From positions 1-20,651 of the IMG/VR virus record IMGVR_UViG_3300009370_000209: 20,651 bases of DNA; one strand, written 5' to 3'. Positions 7,518-12,550 of the stretch are shown piece by piece (the stretch's first letter is position 1; each line of letters opens with the position of its first letter). The stretch comes from a virus. Made by a program: the position numbers and the translations under genes. Below the pieces are notes generated by a model. The model did no database searches. It was not told the origin of the DNA and saw nothing but the letters and a program-made list of their open reading frames with translations.

Positions 7518-7723
7518 GCGCGCGCCTCGGAAACGTAGTGTCCGTAAGGGTTTCAGAGACGCGGTATTTCTTATACGATTGGTCCTGCGCGCAGACATTA
7601 TATCACATAATCGTCATCAAGTCCAACATTCCCATCTAACACACTATCGCACTTAATGCGCAGGTGTCTCTCATCAATTCAAAAAAAGTTAACCACTGAA
7701 GAAATTCACCTGGTTAACTTTTT
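7518..7723 (+). ncRNA. Candidate structured non-coding RNA
   Basis: No gene fits here. A GC-rich fold stands out from AT-rich flanks: CGCG (7521-7524) pairs with 7560-7563, CTC (7526-7528) with GAG (7556-7558), and GAAAC (7530-7534) with GTTTC (7550-7554), with single mismatches between the helices. Inside is a CC/GG pair closed by GTAA, a GNRA tetraloop (7542-7549). A perfect palindrome CTGCGCGCAG follows at 7585-7594. The possible -10 at 7505 and terminator hairpin at 7683-7723 would frame a transcript of about 206 nt. I do not recognise an RNA family. Confidence 0.4.
7683..7723 (+). terminator. Bidirectional terminator-like hairpin
   Basis: A perfect 13-bp inverted repeat, AAAAAGTTAACCA (7683-7695) and TGGTTAACTTTTT (7711-7723), has a 15-nt loop. 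With A-tracts on one side and T-tracts on the other, it could end transcription on either strand. CTGAAG in the loop (7696-7701) can pair with CTTCAG just downstream (7725-7730), giving an alternative fold. Confidence 0.7.
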
Positions 7724-7893
7724 ACTTCAGAGATGAAGGGGGGGGGTAGGTATTATCTTGGGCGACTTCATATCATGGGGGTATAGTAAAACAACGAGGG
7801 TGTCAAAACGAACTAAGCCTTTTTTAAAACCTTATTCTAAAATTTTTTTTTTCTACCTACGACACCTCCTGTCGGTTACAGTACTCTAACCTA
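7724..7893. other. Non-coding G-run and T-run region
   Basis: No ORF is credible here. Features seen: a run of nine G (7738-7746), then GGG (7760-7762), GGGGG (7777-7781) and GGG (7798-7800), all on the plus strand; a run of ten T (7843-7852); and inverted-repeat partners GTAGGTA (7746-7752) with TACCTAC (7854-7860), and GAGGGTGTC (7796-7804) with GACACCTC (7861-7868). Such G-runs are striking in AT-rich DNA. It could be a replication or recombination signal, or more of the upstream structured RNA. Confidence 0.4.
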
Positions 7894-7923
7894 TTGATAC
7901 CACTGGTACTATTTTAGTATAAT
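7894..7923 (+). promoter_or_regulatory. Family A promoter with ACC-N3-GGT dyad
   Basis: TTGATA (7894-7899) and TATAAT (7918-7923) are separated by 18 nt. The spacer carries the dyad ACCACTGGT at 7899-7907, inside an 11-nt perfect palindrome (7898-7908). The same architecture recurs at 9252, 9622 and 15607. It drives the gene at 7962. Confidence 0.88.
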
Positions 7924-7929
7924 ACTTGT

Positions 7930-7965
7930 ATGTTAAATAATATGAATAGAGAGGTAAAAAATTGA
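7930..7965 (+). CDS. Possible leaderless uORF (11 aa) coupled to the next gene
   Basis: An ATG six nt past the -10 opens an 11-codon frame, MLNNMNREVKN, whose TGA (7963-7965) overlaps the TTG start of the next gene as TTGA. The arrangement suits a leaderless reading frame that hands ribosomes to the weak TTG codon. A second in-frame ATG lies at 7942. Evidence is positional; the TTG gene also has its own GAGG site. Confidence 0.35.
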   Translation: MLNNMNREVKN

Positions 7966-8288
7966 AATATTCAGAAAAAATAGGATTAAGTAAAACAGGA
8001 AAACTTTGTCCTAATAAAGTGGCTGCGTTCTTTGCAGATGTTGTTGGTTGTGTTTTAACTCCCGTTAGTAATCAGTATAACTCATACTGGTTCTCTGGAA
8101 TGAAAAATGATGATGGATCAGTCTATGATCTTATTGATGGTCCTAAATACTATAAACTAGTGTTTGATGGATATGGTGTTGAAATCGTTTGTAATGGAAT
8201 GATCAATGGTTTCCATATGAGAATGTCTTTAGCCGATTGGATTAAGGAAGGATCTGATAAGCTTAAAGCTCAGAAGAAAGTAGCGTAG
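7962..8288 (+). CDS. Hypothetical protein, 108 aa, TTG start
   Basis: I do not recognise this protein. TTG 7962 is chosen because GAGG (7951-7954) precedes it by 7 nt and no in-frame ATG lies near the start of the conserved-looking region. The sequence looks like a compact alpha/beta protein, with a strand-rich middle (YYKLVFDGYGVEIVCNG) and a lysine-rich C-terminus. It is a self-contained unit, with promoter 7894-7923 and terminator 8302-8331. The strong promoter and isolated position suggest an early gene. Confidence 0.75.
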   Translation: MKYSEKIGLSKTGKLCPNKVAAFFADVVGCVLTPVSNQYNSYWFSGMKNDDGSVYDLIDGPKYYKLVFDGYGVEIVCNGMINGFHMRMSLADWIKEGSDKLKAQKKVA

Positions 8289-8301
8289 CTTTTAAATCAC
8301 G

Positions 8302-8331
8302 AACCCAGAAATTTTTTTTCTGGGTTTTTTT
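8302..8331 (+). terminator. Rho-independent terminator
   Basis: A 10-bp perfect stem, AACCCAGAAA (8302-8311) and TTTCTGGGTT (8317-8326), has a T-rich loop and is followed by TTTTT. It ends the transcript of the 108-aa gene. The last minus-strand gene finishes at 8330, so the hairpin also sits at a convergent junction. Confidence 0.92.
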
Positions 8332-8419
8332 ACGCCTGTAGAGTTTGATTGAATAGTAATGCCATACACAGTATGAGACTAAAGAGTATGAGAAACCAAG
8401 TAACTTCTTTCCTATTCAT
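8330..8419 (-). CDS. 29-aa membrane peptide
   Basis: Read on the minus strand, ATG 8419-8417 overlaps the preceding stop as ATGA, and the frame ends at TAA 8332-8330. It codes a basic start (MNRKEVTW) and one hydrophobic span (FLILFSLILCMALLF). It is the last gene of a five-gene minus-strand chain and resembles the 32-aa peptide before it only in general character. Its function is unknown. Confidence 0.5.
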   Translation of the reverse strand: MNRKEVTWFLILFSLILCMALLFNQTLQA

Positions 8420-8514
8420 GATACTAGATACTGTATTAGTGTCATAGCTAAGAAGATGAAACCCATACAGAATACGGGTGTCACGAAGGCTAAGAATAGT
8501 ATTAGTCTATCCAT
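8416..8514 (-). CDS. 32-aa membrane peptide
   Basis: The start ATG (8514-8512) lies inside the end of the zinc-ribbon gene, and the TGA (8418-8416) overlaps the next start as ATGA. Almost the whole product is hydrophobic (LILFLAFVTPVFCMGFIFLA), so it is a membrane peptide, possibly two short helices broken at a proline. The exact overlaps on both sides support a real gene. Its function is unknown. Confidence 0.5.
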   Translation of the reverse strand: MDRLILFLAFVTPVFCMGFIFLAMTLIQYLVS

Positions 8515-8635
8515 CTTGTTTATGACCACACCATGGACAATACCAACTTCTTTCTTTTAGTTCTTCTTGAGAAGCAATACTCCACCACAGTTGACATTTA
8601 TCACAAGTGAAGTGATAGATATATTCTAGATTCAT
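8507..8635 (-). CDS. 42-aa zinc-ribbon protein
   Basis: The minus-strand ATG (8635-8633) overlaps the stop of the exported-protein gene as ATGA. The product has two paired cysteine motifs, CDKC (residues 11-14) and CPWCGH (residues 33-38), spaced as in a zinc ribbon, with tryptophans between them. It is soluble. It parallels the 57-aa zinc ribbon at 6001-6174, which also sits among membrane and exported peptides. The function is unknown; DNA, RNA or protein binding are all possible. Confidence 0.65.
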   Translation of the reverse strand: MNLEYIYHFTCDKCQLWWSIASQEELKERSWYCPWCGHKQDG

Positions 8636-9048
8636 TTTTTGAATTGTTTGTAAGGGAGTATGGGTACATAGAATCCTAATCCTACTTGTTCATTATGTAT
8701 GACTGGATAGATAGACACGACATTAAGACCTTTCAATACTCTTTCACGTTTACCATGAAATTTGGGTTGATCCAGTATTTTGAAGATCATGTAGTTGGCA
8801 GCAGCTTTGAATACAATAGCTTCTCCTTTAGATGGGTGAGTACCCAAGATAGGGTTCTGTTCATAGAACGGACAACGAGGGTTAGTTTTTTGACATTCGA
8901 TTAGAGCATACGTTTGCATAAGGTCCATAGTTTGGAAAGTTATGAAGGAGTTGTATAGACGTTGTTCTTTCTTGGTCCAGTCGTTTAGTTCAGCAGAGGC
9001 CTCTGTTGTAAACACCAATGCTATCAATATACTAATCCATTTAATCAT
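8632..9048 (-). CDS. Exported protein of unknown function, 138 aa
   Basis: The N-terminus is a good Sec signal peptide: MIKW, a hydrophobic core (ISILIALVF) and a likely cleavage after EASA at about residue 19, giving a mature protein of about 119 residues. The mature part includes a cysteine pair (about 53 and 59) and the stretch NPILGTHPSKGEA, followed by a hydrophobic segment. That NP-LG-HPS pattern looks familiar from small exported proteins of marine phages, but I cannot name the family. It should act in the periplasm or at the membrane. It overlaps the 65-aa gene upstream by 8 nt and the zinc ribbon downstream by ATGA. Confidence 0.75.
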   Translation of the reverse strand: MIKWISILIALVFTTEASAELNDWTKKEQRLYNSFITFQTMDLMQTYALIECQKTNPRCPFYEQNPILGTHPSKGEAIVFKAAANYMIFKILDQPKFHGKRERVLKGLNVVSIYPVIHNEQVGLGFYVPILPYKQFKK

Positions 9049-9238
9049 ATTCTTTAAAGTCTCTATCTTGCCATCTTTCTAATAACCATTCGTACCATCG
9101 TTCAACGTATTCGTCCCGAGTCATTCTATTACCCGCTCCAGGTAATGTTAGATTCTCATCTTCATTATCAAGCCACATTCTGGTACAGAAAGATTCGAAG
9201 TCGTTTTGTTGATGCATTTGATTTGTTAATCGAGACAT
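9041..9238 (-). CDS. Hypothetical protein, 65 aa
   Basis: I do not recognise this protein. It is the first gene of the minus-strand chain. Its ATG (9238-9236) has no Shine-Dalgarno sequence and follows a CTAAATA box by 6 nt, so it is probably leaderless. The product is acidic and rich in tryptophan near the C-terminus (VERWYEWLLERWQDRDF), suggesting an amphipathic helix. No signal or membrane segment is seen. It overlaps the exported-protein gene by 8 nt. Confidence 0.65.
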   Translation of the reverse strand: MSRLTNQMHQQNDFESFCTRMWLDNEDENLTLPGAGNRMTRDEYVERWYEWLLERWQDRDFKEYD

Positions 9239-9244
9239 ATATAC

Positions 9245-9251
9245 TATTTAG
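9245..9251 (-). promoter_or_regulatory. Possible T4-late-type box, minus strand
   Basis: CTAAATA read on the minus strand (9251 down to 9245) is followed 6 nt later by the start codon at 9238. The sequence TAAATAGTA also follows the plus-strand late box at 14965. The box abuts the -35 of the divergent promoter at 9252, so the two promoters touch back to back. Confidence 0.5.
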
Positions 9252-9281
9252 TTGAAACCGCCTGTACACTTATTATATAAT
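9252..9281 (+). promoter_or_regulatory. Family A promoter, leaderless
   Basis: TTGAAA (9252-9257) and TATAAT (9276-9281) have an 18-nt spacer. The dyad here is the least perfect of the family (ACCGCCTGT), but the GTAC that follows is kept. The metallopeptidase ATG at 9289 comes 7 nt after the -10, so its mRNA should be leaderless. Confidence 0.85.
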
Positions 9282-9288
9282 ACAACTC

Positions 9289-9645
9289 ATGATACGAATA
9301 TTTTGTAGTCACAAAAATAAACAAATCGAACAATTCATTCACGATTGTTTCAATCACTATTTTGATGGACGATTGAAACGACCCATTGATGTGGATGTTA
9401 TTTTCAAGAACAAACTAGAAGGATCAGCAGCAGGTTGGTGCACAGGTGACACCGATGAAATACTCATTGAGATTGATAACACTTATACGGGTAAAGAACT
9501 CTATCGTAATATCGCTCATGAGATTGTTCATGCTAAACAGTTCTTACGAGGTGAAGATACTGACACCGAAACCATGGAACAAGAAGCTATGGAAACAGAG
9601 AATGAATTAGTGGAATTATACTTGACACCGCGGGTACACTTTTAG
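9289..9645 (+). CDS. Putative zinc metallopeptidase (HExxH)
   Basis: The 118-residue product carries H77-E-I-V-H81 in NIAHEIVHAKQFLRG, the zinc-binding helix of zincin peptidases, with several downstream glutamates (MEQEAMETENELVE) that could supply the third ligand. The small size and layout recall SprT-like or minimal phage metallopeptidases. There is no signal peptide, so a cytoplasmic target is likely. ATG 9289 lacks a Shine-Dalgarno sequence and sits 7 nt past a perfect -10 box. Its 3' end contains the next promoter (9622-9651), so the genes downstream have their own start of transcription. Confidence 0.75.
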   Translation: MIRIFCSHKNKQIEQFIHDCFNHYFDGRLKRPIDVDVIFKNKLEGSAAGWCTGDTDEILIEIDNTYTGKELYRNIAHEIVHAKQFLRGEDTDTETMEQEAMETENELVELYLTPRVHF

Positions 9646-9651
9646 TATAAT
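9622..9651 (+). promoter_or_regulatory. Family A promoter inside the metallopeptidase gene
   Basis: A perfect TTGACA (9622-9627) and a perfect TATAAT (9646-9651) are separated by 18 nt. The spacer dyad is ACCGCGGGT, followed by the family's TAC. It should start the 9688-11472 series. An ATG-TAA pair lies at 9656-9661, right at the expected transcription start. Confidence 0.88.
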
Positions 9652-9662
9652 GTATATGTAAG

Positions 9663-9686
9663 ATGAAAAATAAGCGAGAAAAATAA
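9663..9686 (+). CDS. Possible 7-aa leader peptide
   Basis: ATG 9663 opens a seven-codon frame (MKNKREK) that stops at TAA 9684-9686, one base before the ATG of the next gene. The downstream gene has no good ribosome-binding site, so re-initiation after this short basic peptide is plausible. A chance ORF of this length cannot be excluded. Confidence 0.25.
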   Translation: MKNKREK

Positions 9687-9687
9687 A

Positions 9688-10086
9688 ATGGGAATATACA
9701 CAGATTATATAACACACGAAATAAAACAGAATTTAACAGAGTGCATCGAGAATCCAAAACTTGATCATGGTTTTTACACAACACCAGCTGTTCCGATTAT
9801 CGAAAAAGTTGGTAAAGTAAATTACGGCGAAAGCAATTACGCAACGGGTCCATTGACCAAAACAATTTATGTAGAAGATGCCTACGGTACTCACTACAAA
9901 GTTTCAGTCGAAGATTTAAAGCATGTCAAAGGACATGGGTGGATCACTCATAAAGAAGCAGATGAACTTGATGTTCACTACGACAGAGAGTTAGGAACAA
10001 ATATTGTTTCTACACCTGAATACAATGCTTGGCTTAAAGATGCAAGGGAAAAGAATTTTCCCGGAAAACAAATGAGGTTGTTCTAA
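9688..10086 (+). CDS. Hypothetical protein, 132 aa
   Basis: I do not recognise this protein. It looks soluble and mixed alpha/beta, with a basic C-terminus (KNFPGKQMRLF). It is the first full-length gene after the family A promoter at 9622 and lacks a strong Shine-Dalgarno sequence. Its TAA overlaps the next ATG as TAATG, beginning a closely packed series of small genes that runs to 11472. Confidence 0.7.
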   Translation: MGIYTDYITHEIKQNLTECIENPKLDHGFYTTPAVPIIEKVGKVNYGESNYATGPLTKTIYVEDAYGTHYKVSVEDLKHVKGHGWITHKEADELDVHYDRELGTNIVSTPEYNAWLKDAREKNFPGKQMRLF

Positions 10087-10481
10087 TGGAAGGATTTAAA
10101 CTAAACGAACTCTCATATGATGATGAATTTCTTAATGCTCTGGGTGAACTAGAAATGAGAATCATAGAAGATTACAATAAAGGCAATACACACGATACAA
10201 TGAAAAAAGAATTCGCAGAATCAATAGCGTATCTTCCGGGTAACAAATATCTCAAAGTAATCAAGAAATTAGGAACCCAAACAATGGTGTGGGGTTTTAT
10301 CAATCTTGGAAATCCAAACTTCAAAGAAGGCGATCTTCTTAAAGCAAATGGTTGGAGAGCACCAGCTCTTAACAAACCAAGAGGCAACATATTCGATAAC
10401 AATTATGTTATCAACTGGACAGGTCCAAAATACTTATCAGGATACTGTGCAGGTGGCGAAAGAAACGGAGGGCTATTATAA
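10086..10481 (+). CDS. Hypothetical protein, 131 aa
   Basis: I do not recognise this protein. It is joined by TAATG to the gene before and ends in a TAATG overlap with the gene after. The N-terminal half is acidic and helical. The middle (KYLKVIKKLGTQTMVWGFIN) looks like strands of a small fold, and the C-terminus is glycine-rich (YCAGGERNGGLL). No signal peptide or membrane span is seen. It is probably co-transcribed from 9622. Confidence 0.7.
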   Translation: MEGFKLNELSYDDEFLNALGELEMRIIEDYNKGNTHDTMKKEFAESIAYLPGNKYLKVIKKLGTQTMVWGFINLGNPNFKEGDLLKANGWRAPALNKPRGNIFDNNYVINWTGPKYLSGYCAGGERNGGLL

Positions 10482-10834
10482 TGGCAGCAGAAGCATTAAC
10501 ACTAGGTAAATATCACTATTGGGACGATTACGAAGATGATTGTACTAAACGATTTCACTACTTTACAGGCAGTGATGGTAAAGATCATCACATAGATTTC
10601 AGTCCTTATCACCGACCCACTAAAGACGAATTAGAAGCAGTCAGAGAATTTACAGAAATAATGGGTTATGTTCCCCACAGCGGTTGGAACAACAACTCTA
10701 ATTTCAGAGATGGGTTTTATAAAACAGGTGTCCCAGACATCATCAGAATTGTCCGTGAGTTAAAAGACGGTTTATGTATTTGCATGAATCCTGATTGTAA
10801 CGAACAATACGAACATTGGACAGGAGGATATTAA
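10481..10834 (+). CDS. Hypothetical protein, 117 aa
   Basis: I do not recognise this protein. It is rich in aromatic residues and histidine (YHYWDDYEDD, HHIDFSPYHRP) and ends with a small cysteine cluster, CICMNPDC, that could bind a metal together with nearby histidines. A good ribosome-binding site (GGAGGG, 10469-10474) precedes its ATG. It lies third in the TAATG-linked series. It is probably soluble. Confidence 0.7.
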   Translation: MAAEALTLGKYHYWDDYEDDCTKRFHYFTGSDGKDHHIDFSPYHRPTKDELEAVREFTEIMGYVPHSGWNNNSNFRDGFYKTGVPDIIRIVRELKDGLCICMNPDCNEQYEHWTGGY

Positions 10835-10835
10835 T

Positions 10836-11003
10836 ATGAGTCACCCAATTAATGAACAAATAGCAGAAGCACTCTTTGACAAGTGGTACGATATGATATC
10901 AACGACAGCAAGTAATTTAAGTGAAGAAACAATTACACTATTAGCTGAACAGGCAGCAAAGGCTGAGTTCGAAAATTTACCCGATGGAAGATCAAGATTA
11001 TAA
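10836..11003 (+). CDS. Small hypothetical protein, 55 aa
   Basis: The frame starts at ATG 10836, just after the previous stop, with AGGAGG at 10822-10827, and ends at TAA 11001-11003, immediately before the next ATG. The product is acidic and helical, rich in Ala and Glu, with no cysteine or membrane segment. The ribosome-binding site and tight fit between neighbours support it as a real gene. I do not recognise it. Confidence 0.65.
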   Translation: MSHPINEQIAEALFDKWYDMISTTASNLSEETITLLAEQAAKAEFENLPDGRSRL

Positions 11004-11219
11004 ATGGTTAAAGGTTTAAAAGAAACAACAAAATGGGATAAAGTAGATCACTTTAAAGTCCCAGCACATACTTACATACTCAATGATGCAGGAGCGTTAA
11101 AAGCTTATATCATTGAAGGCACAAATGAGTATATAGAATTTAAGAAACCGATTAAAGCGTTTTCTAAAGCAAGAAGGACTTTTAAAGAAGTCATGGTAAA
11201 TACAGGGGGTCCGTTTTAA
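11004..11219 (+). CDS. Small hypothetical protein, 71 aa
   Basis: I do not recognise this protein. It begins right after the preceding stop and ends in a TAATG overlap with the next gene. It is basic, with a probable strand region (HTYILNDAGALKAYIIEG) and a lysine/arginine-rich segment (PIKAFSKARRTFKE). Nothing points to secretion. It is part of the 9688-11472 series. Confidence 0.6.
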   Translation: MVKGLKETTKWDKVDHFKVPAHTYILNDAGALKAYIIEGTNEYIEFKKPIKAFSKARRTFKEVMVNTGGPF

Positions 11220-11377
11220 TGGAAGAAGATTTTAAAAATTGGCTGAGTAAGATGTATTACGAAAATTGTAAAGAACGTGATCTGGATGGAAGACCTCAAT
11301 TCAGAAGCATGAATGCATATTATCGTGAATATCCGAAATGGCTAGAAAATAAGTTTAACGAAAGTAAAGGAAAATAA
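11219..11377 (+). CDS. Small hypothetical protein, 52 aa
   Basis: The ATG lies in a TAATG overlap with the gene before and the stop in a TAATG overlap with the gene after, a strong sign of translational coupling. The product is highly charged and aromatic (KMYYENCKERD, AYYREYPKWLENK) and looks like a small helical soluble protein. I do not recognise it. Confidence 0.6.
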   Translation: MEEDFKNWLSKMYYENCKERDLDGRPQFRSMNAYYREYPKWLENKFNESKGK

Positions 11378-11472
11378 TGATTGAACAATTTTATTACATG
11401 GCATTAGTTGCAGGTGTATTTTTTACAGCTGGATTATTTTGTTATGGATTGTATCTATGGATTAATAGATAA
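11377..11472 (+). CDS. 31-aa membrane peptide
   Basis: ATG 11377 overlaps the previous TAA. The product is almost one hydrophobic helix (YYMALVAGVFFTAGLFCYGL) ending YLWINR, so it is a single-span membrane peptide. It closes the 9688-11472 series. It has the same character as the tiny membrane peptides at 5805, 8330 and 8416. Its function is unknown. Confidence 0.5.
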   Translation: MIEQFYYMALVAGVFFTAGLFCYGLYLWINR

Positions 11473-11479
11473 AAGTTTT

Positions 11480-11571
11480 GAGAGAAGTCCCGAGTGGTAT
11501 TTCGTAAATTGGGTTTCGTAATGATATATACTGTAGTAAGTGAAATTTCCCTAAGTGTACTGACTTCTCTC
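11480..11571. repeat. Long-range perfect inverted repeat, candidate structured leader
   Basis: GAGAGAAGTC (11480-11489) is exactly complementary to GACTTCTCTC (11562-11571), enclosing 72 nt with no gene. Inside, TTTCGTAA occurs twice (11500-11507 and 11514-11521). There is no T-tract after the repeat, so it is not a standard terminator. It could be a structured 5' or intergenic RNA, or a protein-binding site. A TATAAT follows at 11578-11583. Confidence 0.45.
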
Positions 11572-11577
11572 TCCCTT

Positions 11578-11583
11578 TATAAT
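11578..11583 (+). promoter_or_regulatory. Possible -10 box before the 120-aa gene
   Basis: A perfect TATAAT lies 11 nt before ATG 11595. No recognisable -35 is found at the normal distance, so this is a weak candidate. If used, the message would be nearly leaderless, as at several other genes here. Confidence 0.35.
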
Positions 11584-11594
11584 ATATATACTAA

Positions 11595-11957
11595 ATGAAA
11601 AAGCAGAAAATTCAAAATCTAAATCTTTGGGAAGAAAGAGAAAAGAAATATAACAAGTTAATGACAAAAGCACACCGGCTGTTGCTTAAGCATCAACACG
11701 ATCCTTTTGAAGAATACAGAACTGAAATGGGTGAACATCTTGAAGGCATTCAAAAAAGATATAAGTTTCCAAATGGATACGGTGCAAGTGTTATATGTCA
11801 TAAGGGAAGCTATGGTGGATATCGAGGCCTTTGGGAATTGGCAGTAGAACTACATGGTATTATAGTTTATGACACAGCAATAACTGCTGATGTAATCGGT
11901 CATTTAACAACAGAACAAGTAAATAAACATTTACAAGATATAAAGGAATTGATATGA
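11595..11957 (+). CDS. Hypothetical protein, 120 aa
   Basis: I do not recognise this protein. The N-terminal half is a charged helix (LWEEREKKYNKLMTKAHRLL). The C-terminal half (about residues 55-110) looks like a compact alpha/beta domain with NGYGASVICHKGSYGGYRG and ends in helices. It resembles conserved small phage ORFs of unknown role in general layout only. No ribosome-binding site is evident. The stop overlaps the SleB-like gene as ATGA, so the two are coupled. Confidence 0.7.
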   Translation: MKKQKIQNLNLWEEREKKYNKLMTKAHRLLLKHQHDPFEEYRTEMGEHLEGIQKRYKFPNGYGASVICHKGSYGGYRGLWELAVELHGIIVYDTAITADVIGHLTTEQVNKHLQDIKELI

Positions 11958-12544
11958 TTAAAAATTTTATTAAAGCGTTTACTATTGGAGGCATAGCCTT
12001 TTTAATGGTAATGACATGGGCAATTATAACAGATATAGGTCAAGTTAAAGAAGATGTAAATGAAATTAAAGAAGAAGTAATTGAGCTCAAAGAAGAAGTT
12101 GAAGAGCTTGAATTAATACTTCCACCTTTCAATTTAGAAAATTCATATCATTGTCTTGCTTCTAACATTTATTGGGAAGCACGAAATCAATCACTAGAAG
12201 GGAAGTTGGCTGTAGCTCAAGTAACTCTTAATCGAGTTGAAAGTTCAAAGTATCCTAACACTATATGTGGAGTAGTAACTCAAACAAGATATTATCCAAG
12301 TGGTAGAATAGATTTACATTCGTGTCAATTCAGTTGGTATTGTGATGGACTAAAAGATGAACCTGTGGAAACATGGGGATTTTCTTATGAAGAATCACTC
12401 AACTTAGCTGTAGACTTCTTGGAAAACCGTCCTATGGACCTTACAGATGGCTCTACACACTACCATAGTGTTAAAGTAGAACCCTATTGGACTAGTGGAT
12501 TACACAAAACAACACAAATAGAAGAACATATCTTTTATAAATAA
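11954..12544 (+). CDS. Membrane-anchored SleB/CwlJ-type cell wall hydrolase (putative endolysin)
   Basis: The C-terminal part (about residues 65-195) matches the SleB/Hydrolase_2 family of peptidoglycan hydrolases: LASNIYWEARNQSLEGKLAV with the likely catalytic E75, VTLNRVESSKYPNTICGVV, and CQFSWYCDG. Before it come a membrane helix (about 9-27) and a coiled-coil heptad region (about 30-55, rich in KEEV/LEL), giving a tethered hydrolase with a stalk. A single uncleaved N-terminal helix recalls signal-anchor-release endolysins, though this helix is not obviously glycine/alanine-rich. It is probably the phage's lysis enzyme or a structural wall-penetrating enzyme. It is coupled to the gene before by ATGA. 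Confidence 0.82.
   Translation: MIKNFIKAFTIGGIAFLMVMTWAIITDIGQVKEDVNEIKEEVIELKEEVEELELILPPFNLENSYHCLASNIYWEARNQSLEGKLAVAQVTLNRVESSKYPNTICGVVTQTRYYPSGRIDLHSCQFSWYCDGLKDEPVETWGFSYEESLNLAVDFLENRPMDLTDGSTHYHSVKVEPYWTSGLHKTTQIEEHIFYK
12536..12543 (+). promoter_or_regulatory. T4-type late promoter
   Basis: An exact TATAAATA overlaps the end of the hydrolase gene and ends 7 nt before ATG 12551. This is the T4 late consensus, and a gp33 coactivator gene is present in the window. The transcript should begin at or next to the start codon. Confidence 0.75.
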
Positions 12545-12550
12545 ATTTAT

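Noticed and set aside
7510-7600. tRNA or tmRNA gene in the GC-rich segment
   Set aside because: No cloverleaf, T-arm consensus or CCA-compatible acceptor stem can be drawn.
7683-7730. H-type pseudoknot
   Set aside because: Only one base is left to cross a 13-bp stem, so both helices cannot form fully at once. I describe it as competing pairings instead.
8591-8596. TTGACA on the plus strand within the minus-strand cluster
   Set aside because: No acceptable -10 box lies 16-18 nt downstream. Other in-gene TTGACA copies (2867, 4563, 12735, 15347) fail the same test.
8686-8904. 72-aa plus-strand ORF opposite the exported-protein gene
   Set aside because: It is antisense to a gene with a clear signal peptide and coupled neighbours, and has no start signal of its own.
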